Shown here: piece after piece, positions 16,648-25,325 of the stretch | How the letters are laid out: each line of letters begins with the position of its first letter | Position numbering within the stretch: the first letter of the stretch is position 1 | From: Methanobacteriota archaeon | Lineage (GTDB): Archaea; Halobacteriota; Methanomicrobia; Methanomicrobiales; Methanospirillaceae | Direction: 5' to 3' | NCBI GenBank assembly: GCA_029547145.1 | Contig: JAKPPV010000030.1 | Span: forward strand, 1-51,129 | DNA: 51,129 nt | The notes under the pieces: model-generated | Seen by the model: the letters and a program-made list of their open reading frames with translations, nothing else | Told to the model about the DNA's origin: nothing | Database searches by the model: none | Program-made: the position numbers and the translations under genes

Positions 16648-17124
16648 TCAGAGGTTCTTGAGAGCGATGAGATCCTTGACCCCGGTCAGGCGCCAGACGA
16701 GAGAACGCTCCTCGCGCGCGATCGCCTCGGGGGGATCCTGCGGGGAATGCCCGAGCGCCGCGAGGATGTTGCTCGAGAGGTGCCGTGAGACGATCAGGTC
16801 CACGAACCGCTCGCGGATCAACTTCTTCTCGATCGAGTCCTCCACCTCTTCGAGCCGACCCTGCATGGTCACGAAGGTGTAGTCCGAGAGGTCGCAGCTG
16901 TACCGTTCGACCTCGACCGAGACGTACGGACTTCTCCTGAAGTACTCCAGTTTCTTCCCGTACTTGGTCGAGAGGAAGTAGAGGAAACTGCCGTCGAAGA
17001 CATAGAGGAACGGGGCGATATAGGGGTATTTTTCGCCCTGGAACGCGATCCTGCAGACGTACCCCTCCTCGATCAGCCGGTCGTACTCCCTCTTCTCCAT
17101 CCGCGGTATCTTGACGATCTCCAT
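16648..17124 (-). CDS. Pyridoxamine 5'-phosphate oxidase-like FMN split-barrel protein
   Basis: The product is 158 aa. MEKREYDRLIEEGYVCRIAF, YPYIAPFLYVFDGSFLYFLS and GKKLEYFRRSPYVSVEVER follow the fold of the PNPOx-related, NimA-like family: a six-stranded barrel that binds FMN or F420 as a dimer. The C-terminal third (GHSPQDPPEAIAREERSLVW) is typical of archaeal members. It is probably a flavin-dependent reductase or flavin-binding protein of unknown substrate. ATG 17124 has GGAGG 6 nt upstream, and TTTAATAT on the minus strand at about 17155-17162 is a good TATA box. Confidence 0.82.
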   Translation of the reverse strand: MEIVKIPRMEKREYDRLIEEGYVCRIAFQGEKYPYIAPFLYVFDGSFLYFLSTKYGKKLEYFRRSPYVSVEVERYSCDLSDYTFVTMQGRLEEVEDSIEKKLIRERFVDLIVSRHLSSNILAALGHSPQDPPEAIAREERSLVWRLTGVKDLIALKNL

Positions 17125-17226
17125 GCTCGCCTCCGTGAGTGGTGGACGAGCGTGGATATTAAACCATATGATTCGTCGTTCCCGGTGCGCGAGGGGACGA
17201 AAGGCGGATGAGGCCTGGAGCGTAAT

Positions 17227-18360
17227 GTGATCCAGGTCATGGTCGACGCTGGGATGGTCGGGCGTTCACCTGCCGATCAGAACGGACACCCCGGGACCGC
17301 ACCCGTCAATGTGCTTCGTGCGTCTGACAAGGCGGGATTACCACCGGGAAGCCTCGTCTACGTGGGCGATCGGGCGATGGGAGAGTTCAGGCTCGTGATC
17401 ACGGCGTACGGGCCCGGTGGTTATACCGAGAGGCAGCTATCCGACATCGGGCAGGCGTTCCCGCTCGACCCTTCGTGGCCCGTCACCTGGATCGACGTGA
17501 TCGGCTTCTCCTCGGTTGAGACCGTGCAGGAGATCGGTGCGCGGTTCGGAGTCCACCCCCTGATCCTGGAGGACATCCTCAACACCCGCGGGCGGCCGAA
17601 GCTCGAGGTCTTCAACGACCATCTGTACATCGCGATCAAAGCGATCTCCGTCGAAGATGGTGATGCCGATCTCCGGGTGGAACAGGTCAGCCTGATCCTC
17701 GGGAGGGACTACGTCTGCACCCTCCAGGAGGGCCCGGACGACCTCTTCGGCCCGGTCAGGGACCGTATCCGCCGCGATGGCCGGATCCGCCATTTCGGTC
17801 CCGATTATCTGGCCTATGCGCTCGTGGACGTGATCGTGGACGGGTACTTCTCCGTGCTGGAACGGCTTGATCAGCGGGTCGAGGTCCTGGAGGAACAGGT
17901 GCTCGAACAGCCGACGCCACCGACCCTGAAGGAGATCCACTCCCTCAAACGGGCCATGGTCGACCTCCGCCACATCCTCTGGCCCGTCCGGGAGCTCGTC
18001 CTCAGCCTGGAGCGGGCCGACTCGTCGCTCCTCGGGAAAAACGTGGCGATCTTCTTCCGGGATATCTACGAGCACACGGTCCAGATGATCGAGACGATCG
18101 AGTCGCTCCGGGACGTGGTCGCGGGCATGCTCGATATCTACCTGTCCTCCGTCTCGTTCCGGCTGAACCAGGTGATGAAGCTCCTGACCATCTTCTCCAC
18201 GATCTTCATGCCGCTCACGTTCCTCGTGGGGGTCTACGGGATGAACTTCGAGTACATGCCCGAGCTTGGTCTCCCCTGGGCGTACCCCCTCCTCTGGCTG
18301 GTCATGGTCGCGATCGCGGCCGGAATGCTCGTCTGGTTCCGAGGAAAACGGTGGATCTAA
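17227..18360 (+). CDS. corA: CorA-family Mg2+/Co2+ transporter
   Basis: The product is 377 aa from GTG 17227, with GGAG 6 nt upstream. A large cytoplasmic N-terminal domain (WIDVIGFSSVETVQEIGARF, HPLILEDILN) and long helices with EVLEEQVLEQPTP precede two C-terminal membrane helices. The signature YGMN follows the first helix (LVGVYGMNFEYMPELGLPWA) near residue 338 and forms the pore mouth of the pentameric channel. The basic C-terminus GKRW is inside. The first 45 residues are low in homology, so an internal start is possible. The stop overlaps the convergent MFS gene by 4 bp. Confidence 0.93.
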   Translation: MIQVMVDAGMVGRSPADQNGHPGTAPVNVLRASDKAGLPPGSLVYVGDRAMGEFRLVITAYGPGGYTERQLSDIGQAFPLDPSWPVTWIDVIGFSSVETVQEIGARFGVHPLILEDILNTRGRPKLEVFNDHLYIAIKAISVEDGDADLRVEQVSLILGRDYVCTLQEGPDDLFGPVRDRIRRDGRIRHFGPDYLAYALVDVIVDGYFSVLERLDQRVEVLEEQVLEQPTPPTLKEIHSLKRAMVDLRHILWPVRELVLSLERADSSLLGKNVAIFFRDIYEHTVQMIETIESLRDVVAGMLDIYLSSVSFRLNQVMKLLTIFSTIFMPLTFLVGVYGMNFEYMPELGLPWAYPLLWLVMVAIAAGMLVWFRGKRWI

Positions 18361-19529
18361 AGAGCCCGGGTGCGGAGGCGGGAGAGAAGGCGGGCCCCGC
18401 TCTTCCAGGGATAGGGAAGGACTGCGTAGAGGAGCGTCGCGACAGCGAGGAGGGGGAGGACGGTCGTGAGGGCGAAGGGGAGCGACCAGGTATCGGCGAT
18501 CAGGCCGGTGATCGCCACCCCGATACCGCCCGCACCGACAACGACCCCGAGCATCATTCCGGAGGCGAGACCGACGGCCCGGGGCATCAGTTCGTGGGAG
18601 AGTGCCACGGTGATGGCGAAGGTCGACCAGAGGGCGAACCCGAAGAGACCCAGGAGCCCGAGGGAGAGGGGACCGTCGGTGAGGAGAAATCCGGTGTAAG
18701 CCGGCACCGCGAGTGCAAGCCCGAGGAGGATGAACTCCTTGCGCCCGTACCGATCCGAGAGGGAGGCGCCGAAGAGCTGGCCTGCCACGCCGGCGAGGAG
18801 CATCGCCGTGGTGATCAGGTTCGCCGAGACCAGGTCGATGCCACGCTGGACGAGGAAGGTCGGCAGGAACCCGAGCACCGCAAAGAGGGCCCACGCGCGG
18901 ATCATCGACGCGACGGAGAGGATGACGAAGGCCCCCGTCCGGTTCGTGCCCCCGGCATCGTGCACGTCCGGGGATCGACCGAGGCGGACCTGGTCGCCGC
19001 GCAGGAGGGGTGCAATCAGGACCGCGGGTACGGCGAGCAGGGGCAGGCCGGCGAGCCCGAAGCGGCCCAGGATGAACCCGGCAAGGAGCGGGCCCAGGGC
19101 GAACCCGAGGTTCCCGCCGACGACGAAGTACGAGATCGTCCTTCCCCGATTCCCCTCCCCGGCCGAGCGGCTCACCGCCGAGAGCGCGATCGGATGGAAG
19201 GAGGCGTGCATCATCCCGGCGAGGGCGGCAAGAAGCAGGAGGGCGGGGAACGAGTCGACGATCCCGAAGAGACCGATCGCCGCCCCGCCGACCAGCATCG
19301 CAACGGCGAGCGGGATGCTCCTGCCCCTCGCGTCGGCGAGCCAGCCGAAGACCGGCTGGACGAGGGAGGAGGTGGTGTTGTAGGCGGTGAGCAACAGACC
19401 GGCGAGGAGGAACGAGACCCCGCCTTCGCTCACCAGGACCGGGATCACCGCGGGGATCACCGTCATGTAGATGTCGATCCCGAGGTGACCCAGGGCAAGC
19501 CGGAAGATCGGCCCTCCGTCTCCCCTCAT
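18357..19529 (-). CDS. Major facilitator superfamily transporter, fosmidomycin-resistance-like
   Basis: The product is 390 aa with about 12 hydrophobic segments in two halves. The A-motif-like GWLADARGRSIPLAV in the first half and GASLSDRYGRKEFILLG in the second are clear. The opening GHLGIDIYMTVIPAVIPVL and ASFHPIALSAVSR resemble the Fsr group of drug exporters, so export of a small hydrophilic compound is likely; the substrate is unknown. ATG 19529 overlaps the methyltransferase stop (ATGA) and has GAGG upstream, so it is the last gene of the ppsA operon. A start at 19556 is also open but would overlap more. Confidence 0.85.
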   Translation of the reverse strand: MRGDGGPIFRLALGHLGIDIYMTVIPAVIPVLVSEGGVSFLLAGLLLTAYNTTSSLVQPVFGWLADARGRSIPLAVAMLVGGAAIGLFGIVDSFPALLLLAALAGMMHASFHPIALSAVSRSAGEGNRGRTISYFVVGGNLGFALGPLLAGFILGRFGLAGLPLLAVPAVLIAPLLRGDQVRLGRSPDVHDAGGTNRTGAFVILSVASMIRAWALFAVLGFLPTFLVQRGIDLVSANLITTAMLLAGVAGQLFGASLSDRYGRKEFILLGLALAVPAYTGFLLTDGPLSLGLLGLFGFALWSTFAITVALSHELMPRAVGLASGMMLGVVVGAGGIGVAITGLIADTWSLPFALTTVLPLLAVATLLYAVLPYPWKSGARLLSRLRTRAL

Positions 19530-20149
19530 GCGACCCGCCTCGAGATCCGCACGCACTCGACCGCGATCTCGACCCGTTCACGCGTGTGGTGGCGCATCGT
19601 CCGCGGCAGGGAGAGCGTCGCGGCGATCCTGTCGGTGCACTCTCCCCGGTCGCCGATGTAGGCGTCCAGGAAGGGCAGGGTGCCCGCGTTGAAGATCCCG
19701 TATACCACCCGTCCATACGCCAGCGCGGCGTCCACGAACGGACGGTCCGCATGAGGCACCTGCGCCCCGAAGGGCGGGTTCATCACGACCGTGTCGAAGG
19801 TCCGGTCCGGGAAGAGACCGGGAAGGTCCCCGACATCCGCCTCGATCCACTCGATCTCGACCCCGAGCCGGGCTGCATTCTCCCGGGCGACGTCGAGCGG
19901 GATGGGATCGATCTCCACCCCGGTCACCCGGGCGGCCCCCAGGAGTGCCGCTCCGCAGGCGAGGATGCCCGTGCCCGTCCCGAGGTCGAGGACCGTCCGA
20001 CCTTCAAGGTCCCCCCTCCCGTACGCCATGAACAGGAGCCGGGCGGCAAGTGGTGCCGGGGTCGGGTACTGCTCGAGCGCGGGGCGGGGGGATTCGAACC
20101 CGCCGAGCCGCTGGAGGGCGATCTCGAGCTGTCGCAGGCGCATGGTCAT
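19526..20149 (-). CDS. METTL5-like rRNA N6-adenine methyltransferase
   Basis: The product is 207 aa. LGGFESPRPALEQYPTPAPL at about residues 13-32 is the conserved entry motif of METTL5/archaeal relatives; TVLDLGTGTGILACGAALLG is SAM motif I, GVEIDP motif II, and VVMNPPFGAQVPHADRPFVD the NPPF catalytic motif for adenine or related amino groups. The family methylates a base of small-subunit rRNA. ATG 20149 overlaps the dph2 stop (ATGA). The MFS gene downstream overlaps its own stop, so both are translationally coupled, placing a ribosome modifier between diphthamide synthesis and an exporter. Confidence 0.85.
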   Translation of the reverse strand: MTMRLRQLEIALQRLGGFESPRPALEQYPTPAPLAARLLFMAYGRGDLEGRTVLDLGTGTGILACGAALLGAARVTGVEIDPIPLDVARENAARLGVEIEWIEADVGDLPGLFPDRTFDTVVMNPPFGAQVPHADRPFVDAALAYGRVVYGIFNAGTLPFLDAYIGDRGECTDRIAATLSLPRTMRHHTRERVEIAVECVRISRRVA

Positions 20150-21108
20150 CCGCACTCGTCCAGGACGTACTCCTCCCACGCCCTCCGTCCGAGGGCGATC
20201 TCGTACTCGGGCGGAGCGAGGACGGGGGCGGGGAACCTCATGCTGTCATCGTAGGCGAGTCGCGGGCAGGCGGTGTTGACGTAGGCATCGAACCCGAGGT
20301 TCACGAGCGCATCCGGGGTGACCTCCTCGAGGGCGATCACCACGCTCCGGGACGGGTCGAGCGAGGCGAGCTTTCGGGCGAGGACCGCACGCCTCTGCCC
20401 GGTCTTGGTCGAGAGGAGGATGCCCACCGTCGCGGCACCCTTTGCCCGTTCGATACGTGCGAACCGTTGCCGGAGGAGCCGCCCGGGGTCCGCCACCTCG
20501 ACCTGACCCGTAAACGGATCCGCCGCGATCACCCGGGCGCCCGTGGCGAGTGCGACCCCGAGGGGGTGGAAGAGACCGGTCCCGACGAAGAGGATCTCGG
20601 GGGCGCCCGTCTCGCGAGCGGCGCCGTAGGAGCATCCCAGCACCTGGCCCCTGAGCGGGGTACGCGGGGTCGGCCCGCCGATCCGTGCCTCGAACCCCCG
20701 CGCCTCCAGAAACGCCGCCGCCTCCGGGAGGAGATGTGCATGCTGGGCCGTGCTCACGAGCCCCACGATCCGCCTCTCGAGGAGGGGCAGTGCGGCGGAG
20801 AGGACGGCAAGGTCGGCGTCCTGGCTGAGCGGCAGGTAGATCACCCGCTCGTCATCGCCCCGCCCCAGGGGAGTATGCCCGATGTGGACGAGGATGTCGC
20901 CGCTGGCCTCGCGCGAGAGATCGCAGGCCCCGTAACATGGGTTGCCGTCGAGCGTCACCTCGAACCCCTCTGCCCGGAGGGCGAGGGCGAGGGCGGCGCC
21001 GCGCCGGCGGAGCCCGTCGGGGAACTGCAGGACGACCGAACGGGCCTGCCGCCGCCTCAGCTCCTCGCAGAGCGCGGCGGTGTCGACCCGGAAGGAATCA
21101 GACGCCGT
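20146..21108 (-). CDS. dph2: Diphthamide synthase Dph2, start codon not canonical
   Basis: This is the archaeal Dph2 radical enzyme that moves the aminocarboxypropyl group of SAM to a His of elongation factor 2. Cluster cysteines are in GNPCYGACDL, TAQHAHL/GCSYG and NTACPRLAYDD. Homology needs an N-terminus containing DTAALCEELRRR, VVLQFPDGLRRRG and GFEVTLDG, but the frame from its upstream stop at 21121-21123 to GTG 20958 holds no ATG, GTG or TTG. GTG 20958 would delete this conserved part and leave 270 aa. I give the span from an in-frame ACG (21108), which is preceded by AGGGTGGTC and restores family length (about 320 aa); CTG 21060 is another option, and a slip at the hpt stop cannot be excluded. 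Confidence 0.8.
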   Translation of the reverse strand, partial: TASDSFRVDTAALCEELRRRQARSVVLQFPDGLRRRGAALALALRAEGFEVTLDGNPCYGACDLSREASGDILVHIGHTPLGRGDDERVIYLPLSQDADLAVLSAALPLLERRIVGLVSTAQHAHLLPEAAAFLEARGFEARIGGPTPRTPLRGQVLGCSYGAARETGAPEILFVGTGLFHPLGVALATGARVIAADPFTGQVEVADPGRLLRQRFARIERAKGAATVGILLSTKTGQRRAVLARKLASLDPSRSVVIALEEVTPDALVNLGFDAYVNTACPRLAYDDSMRFPAPVLAPPEYEIALGRRAWEEYVLDECG

Positions 21109-21646
21109 GTCCGACCACCCTCACGTGGTCCGTCACCTCGATCTCGACCAGGTGCTTGCAGGGTCGGCCCACGTCCTGCTTGCCGCGCCGGATCACGACG
21201 CAGACGTCGACCACCTCGACACCGAGTGTCTCGAGTGCCCCCAGGATCGCCCGCATCGTTCCCCCGGTGGAGAGGACGTCGTCGACGATCACGACCCTCA
21301 TCCCCGGGGCAAGACCGTTGATATAGAGCTCCCCCTTCGAGTACCCGGTCGTCTGGTGGACCGCACACTCCCCCTCGAGGCCGTACCAGCGCTTGCGCAC
21401 GACCGTGAGGGGGATGTCGGTCATCAGGGAGAGCGCGGTGCCGATGTGTATGCCCATCGCCTCCACGACGACGATCCGATCGACACCCTCAAGGTCCATC
21501 ACCCGGACCATCGCGCAGGCGATCTCCCGGAGCAGGGCGGGTTCGACCACCGGGATACCGTCGGAGACCGGGTGGACAAAGTAGTGGTATTCTCCCCGCC
21601 TGACCATCGTGCATGACTCGAGTGACTCGATCAACCTCTCAAGCAT
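21098..21646 (-). CDS. hpt: Hypoxanthine/guanine phosphoribosyltransferase, archaeal type
   Basis: The product is 182 aa from ATG 21646 (MLERLIESLESCTMVRR), GGAG 8 nt upstream. The PRPP loop VVIVDDVLSTGGTM (about residues 115-128) is clear, as is VVEAMGIHIGTALSL in the nucleotide-binding half. It salvages hypoxanthine and guanine. The start overlaps the mfnA stop by 8 bp; the stop lies where the dph2 reading frame begins, so dph2 translation probably depends on ribosomes leaving this gene. Confidence 0.93.
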   Translation of the reverse strand: MLERLIESLESCTMVRRGEYHYFVHPVSDGIPVVEPALLREIACAMVRVMDLEGVDRIVVVEAMGIHIGTALSLMTDIPLTVVRKRWYGLEGECAVHQTTGYSKGELYINGLAPGMRVVIVDDVLSTGGTMRAILGALETLGVEVVDVCVVIRRGKQDVGRPCKHLVEIEVTDHVRVVGHGV

Positions 21647-22736
21647 AGTATCTCTCCGCATCCACAAGGAACTGTTCGACCGTGTCCGCCGTGACGTGGG
21701 GCATCAGGACGCACCGCATATCACCTTTTCGAGTGAACGAAACCCGCCAGCCGGGCGGAGCCTCACGGGTACGGAAGGTCGCGACATTCACGTCGGGGGT
21801 CGCCGCCCGCCCGATCCCGAGGGCCTCGAGGCCCTCGATCAGCCTCCGGGTGTTCTCCATGCATCCGGCCACGACCGCCCGAAATCCCTCGCGCCCCAGG
21901 TGCTCGAGGACGGCGAGGGCGCCGGCCACCGAGGCGCCCGGACGGGTGCCCCCGAGCGTATACTCCTGTTTCACGGTCAGGTACGGGGTATCGACGTTCA
22001 GGAGGTCCAGGACGGCCTGGTCCCGCACGAGCAGGCAGCCGGCCGGGATCGTGGACATGCCCATCTTGTGGGGGTCGACTGCGATCGATGAGACGCCGGG
22101 CAGCGCGAAGTCGAACGGGATCGGTTCCGGCAGGAACGGAACGACCAGTCCCCCGAAGGCGGCGTCCACGTGGAGGAAGAGGTCGTATTCGGTCGCAACT
22201 CCGGCAAGCTCCCGGATCGGATCGACCATGCCGTATTCGGTCGTCCCGACGACCCCGACGATCCCGATCGTACGGTCGTCGATCAGCTCCCGTGCACGAT
22301 CGACGTCGACCCGGAGTTCCTCGTCGAGCGGGGCGGTCCTGATCTCGATACCGAGCATACCGCATGCCTTCTCAAAGGAAAAATGCGACGAGGCAGGGAT
22401 CACCACGTTCGGCCGGTCGACGGGACGGGAGGACTTGGCGATCCGCAGGGCCTGGATGTTGGACTCGGTCCCTCCCGAGGAGGCGTAGCCGGCCGCTCCC
22501 GGGTGGTGATAGAGTTCGCCGAGTGTGGCGATCAGCTGCCGTTCGATTGCGGCGGTTCCGGGAAAGAGCCCGGGGTCACCCAGGTTCGTCTCCATGAAGA
22601 GGACGTGCGCCCGTACTGCGACGGGGTGCGGGAGGGTGCACATCGAGGAGAGGATGGTGCTGTAGGTGAGATCCTCCTCCTTTTTTGCCCCAAGGGCGGC
22701 GAGGACCTCGTCCCCCGGCAGTCCGCACTCACGCAT
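21639..22736 (-). CDS. mfnA: L-tyrosine/L-aspartate decarboxylase MfnA
   Basis: The product is 365 aa. It is a PLP enzyme of group II decarboxylases: YSTILSSMCTLPHPVA, GAAGYASSGGTESNIQALR, HVDAAFGG and the Schiff-base Lys in VDPHKMGMSTIPAGCLLVR (near residue 225). MfnA makes tyramine for methanofuran, and in some archaea also beta-alanine for CoA. Start ATG 22736 gives family length; an upstream extension to 22790 overlaps ppsA. It overlaps ppsA by 8 bp upstream and hpt by 8 bp downstream. It is one of the best indications that the host is a methanogen. Confidence 0.95.
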   Translation of the reverse strand: MRECGLPGDEVLAALGAKKEEDLTYSTILSSMCTLPHPVAVRAHVLFMETNLGDPGLFPGTAAIERQLIATLGELYHHPGAAGYASSGGTESNIQALRIAKSSRPVDRPNVVIPASSHFSFEKACGMLGIEIRTAPLDEELRVDVDRARELIDDRTIGIVGVVGTTEYGMVDPIRELAGVATEYDLFLHVDAAFGGLVVPFLPEPIPFDFALPGVSSIAVDPHKMGMSTIPAGCLLVRDQAVLDLLNVDTPYLTVKQEYTLGGTRPGASVAGALAVLEHLGREGFRAVVAGCMENTRRLIEGLEALGIGRAATPDVNVATFRTREAPPGWRVSFTRKGDMRCVLMPHVTADTVEQFLVDAERYYA

Positions 22737-25026
22737 GCGAGCGTCGTGCCGCCTCGAGGAGGATACGCTGTTCCGTCCGTGCGACCGCACGGCGGATCTT
22801 GGCGACCGCGTCGATGTTCGCGGAGATCGAGTTGATCCCGTGTTCCACGAGCCACTCGGCCATGACGGGGTCGGAACCGGCTTGGCCGCAGATGGAGCAC
22901 TCCACGCCGTACTCGCGGCAGACCCCGATCGCGTGGTCGATCAGTTTCAGCACGGCGGGGTGCTTCGGCTTGTACATCTGCGTCAGGTACTGGTTGTTCC
23001 GGTCGATCGCGAGGGTGTACTGGATCAAATCGTTCGTCCCGAACGAGGCGAACCGTATCCCTGCCTTGCAGAAGTCCTCGATGATCAGCGCTGCAGAGGG
23101 AATCTCCACCATCACTCCGAGGGTGACCTTCTCCACGTCGACCCCGGCAGCGGCCATCATCTCCCTGGCCCGGAGGAACTCGTCAGGGTGACTGACGAGC
23201 GGGAACATCACGCCGAGGTTGTCGTAGCCCTCGCTCCAGAGCCGACGGAAGGTCTCCACCTGAAGCCGGAACTGCTCGGGGGACATGAGATCGCGCCGGA
23301 TGCCGCGCCAACCGAGCATCGGGTTGTGCTCCTCCGGCTCGTCCTCACCGCCCTCCATGTTCCTGAACTCATCGGTCGGTGCGTCGATCGTCCGGACCCA
23401 GACGGGCTTGTCGGGGAAGGCATCGAGCACCGTCTTGATCCCGCTGTAGAGCTCCGCGATGAACTCCTCTTCGCGCCCGTTCTTGATGAACCAGCTCGGC
23501 GTCCGGCCGAGCCCGAGCATCAGGTGCTCGATCCGGAGGAGTCCGACGCCGTCCGCCCCCGTCGCGGCGGCGCGCCTGGCCGCATCGGGGATCGAGACGT
23601 TCACCTTGACCGATGTCGCGGTGACCAGGGGGGCTCCCATGGCCGCCGCCGTGAGATCGGCAAACGCCGTCGATGTCTCTTCATCGGTGACCTCGCCCTC
23701 GTATACGAGCCCCCTCTCGCCGTCCACCGTGACGATCTGACCGGTCTTCAGCTCCGTGCTCCCGGTCTTTGTACCGACAACGGCGGGTGTCCCGAGCTCG
23801 CGCGAGACGATCGCCGCGTGGCAGGTCAGGCCCCCCTCGTCGGTGACGATCGCCCTCACCTTGCGCATGGCCGGGACCATGTCCGGGTTGGTCATCCGTG
23901 TCACCAGGATGTCCCCCTCCTTCACGACCCCGATCTCGCGTGCATCGGCGATGATCACGACCCGTCCCGACGCCATGCCAGGGGAGGCACCGGTTCCCTT
24001 GACGAGAACCTTCGCCTCCGATCTCCGCTCGCTCCCGGTATCCGGGACCGGTCTGGTCGCGATCGTGGTGATCGGCCTGGACTGCAGGATGAAGAGCTCC
24101 TTCCCGACGATCGCCCACTCCACGTCCTGCGGTACTCCGTAGTGGCTCTCGGCGATGACACCGAACTTCGCGAGCCGTGTCACCTCCTCGTCGGAGAGTA
24201 CCGTCCCCATCTGGCGCGACGGCGAGACCTCGACCAGCCGGGTACCCTTGGAACCATCAGAGACGATCTCGACCTTTTTCTGCTGGATCATTCGGTCCAC
24301 GACCTTCTCCGTCCGCCGATCGAAGACGTATTTATCGGGCGTGACGGCCCCGCTGACGACCGCCTCGCCGAGGCCCCACGAGCCTTCGATGATCGTCATC
24401 GGCTCTCCCGAAACTGGATGGCTCGTGAACATCACGCCCGCCTTCTCCGAGTGAACGAGCTGCTGGACGACGACCGCGATGTTGACGGAGCGGTCATCGA
24501 AACCCTGCTTCGAACGGTAGTAGATCGCACGGGCACCGTAGAGAGAGGCCCAGCACTTCTGCACCGCCTCCAGGAGGTCCTCGTTGCCACGGATATTGAG
24601 AAACGTCTCCTGCTGGCCGGCGAAGGACGCATCGGGAAGGTCCTCGGCGGTGGCGGACGAGCGGACGGCGACGATCATCGGTTCGGGTGCGAGCCGGTGG
24701 TAGGCGCGCAGGATGTCCTCGCTGATCCGTTTGGGCATCTCCGCCTCGAGCACCAGCTTCATCGCCTTCCCTGCGGCTTCCTCGAGGGCCGCACTGTCCT
24801 CCACGTCGAGCCCGTCGAAGCAGGAGTAGAGTCGGTTCTCGAGCCCGGTTTCGATGAGAAAACGACGGAATGCCTGCGCTGTCACGACGAAGGCCTTCGG
24901 AACAGGAAGACCGATCGAGGCCATCTCTCCCAGCGAAGCTCCCTTGCCTCCGACCGACGGGATGTCTTCCTTGCGAATCTCCTCGAGCATGAGGGTATTG
25001 GGGACATTCTCTGGAATCGGACTCAA
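22729..25026 (-). CDS. ppsA: Phosphoenolpyruvate synthase (pyruvate, water dikinase)
   Basis: The product is 765 aa from TTG 25026, chosen for AGGGTGATG 4-5 nt upstream; ATG 24990 lacks a binding site. Domains: N-terminal ATP-binding half (VGGKGASLGEMASIGLPVP, AVRSSATAEDLPDASFAGQQ), the swivelling phosphohistidine domain with GGLTCHAAIVSRELGTPAVV (His near residue 404), and the C-terminal PEP-binding barrel (SICGQAGSDPVMAEWLVEHG). It converts pyruvate and ATP to PEP, AMP and phosphate for gluconeogenesis. It is the first gene of the six-gene operon; an AT-rich stretch upstream holds its promoter. Confidence 0.96.
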   Translation of the reverse strand: MSPIPENVPNTLMLEEIRKEDIPSVGGKGASLGEMASIGLPVPKAFVVTAQAFRRFLIETGLENRLYSCFDGLDVEDSAALEEAAGKAMKLVLEAEMPKRISEDILRAYHRLAPEPMIVAVRSSATAEDLPDASFAGQQETFLNIRGNEDLLEAVQKCWASLYGARAIYYRSKQGFDDRSVNIAVVVQQLVHSEKAGVMFTSHPVSGEPMTIIEGSWGLGEAVVSGAVTPDKYVFDRRTEKVVDRMIQQKKVEIVSDGSKGTRLVEVSPSRQMGTVLSDEEVTRLAKFGVIAESHYGVPQDVEWAIVGKELFILQSRPITTIATRPVPDTGSERRSEAKVLVKGTGASPGMASGRVVIIADAREIGVVKEGDILVTRMTNPDMVPAMRKVRAIVTDEGGLTCHAAIVSRELGTPAVVGTKTGSTELKTGQIVTVDGERGLVYEGEVTDEETSTAFADLTAAAMGAPLVTATSVKVNVSIPDAARRAAATGADGVGLLRIEHLMLGLGRTPSWFIKNGREEEFIAELYSGIKTVLDAFPDKPVWVRTIDAPTDEFRNMEGGEDEPEEHNPMLGWRGIRRDLMSPEQFRLQVETFRRLWSEGYDNLGVMFPLVSHPDEFLRAREMMAAAGVDVEKVTLGVMVEIPSAALIIEDFCKAGIRFASFGTNDLIQYTLAIDRNNQYLTQMYKPKHPAVLKLIDHAIGVCREYGVECSICGQAGSDPVMAEWLVEHGINSISANIDAVAKIRRAVARTEQRILLEAARRSHA

Positions 25027-25325
25027 TCAGCATCACCCTGTTAAAATTATTTTGAACCAATCATGACATGGCAACCAGCTTCCGAAACGGAAGGAATTAC
25101 CATTGTTGTTGCGGATGCGTCGACCCAGGTGAGCAACGACCGTATCGAAGCCGGTACGGCAATTGCAATGGTTCTGGACAGAAACGGCATCCGGTCTCCA
25201 CTTATGTTTGGATACACAGGAATATAAGGTTGGGCATTGCCGGGATCGGATCGTCTGCGAACAGCACCCGGTCCATCCCCGTTCAGGCTCGGTGAAAAAA
25301 ATTGAATCGTTCACGCCGGCGGACG
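25027..25325. other. AT-richer intergenic stretch between ppsA and the PEGA gene
   Basis: About 300 bp, clearly lower in GC than the neighbours. On the minus strand, AAAATAATTTTAACAG just before ppsA is probably its promoter area. On the plus strand it carries a 54-codon open frame described separately. The far end has a run of A at about 25290-25296. No tRNA or transposase was recognised. Confidence 0.5.
25063..25227 (+). CDS. Small hypothetical protein or gene remnant (54 aa)
   Basis: ATG 25063 opens a frame ending at TAA 25225-25227. The peptide has ordered protein character: EGITIVVADASTQVSND, RIEAGTAIAMVLDRNGI and a GYTGI end. It is not recognised. It starts only 36 bp from the ppsA start on the opposite strand, leaving little room for two promoters. 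Its lower GC suggests a recent arrival or a decayed fragment of a longer gene. A frame at 25068 of similar length looks random. Confidence 0.3.
   Translation: MTWQPASETEGITIVVADASTQVSNDRIEAGTAIAMVLDRNGIRSPLMFGYTGI

Noticed and set aside
20085-20115. tRNA T-arm-like GGTTCGAATCC on the minus strand
   Set aside because: It encodes the conserved GGFE of the METTL5-like protein; no acceptor or anticodon arm can be formed around it.
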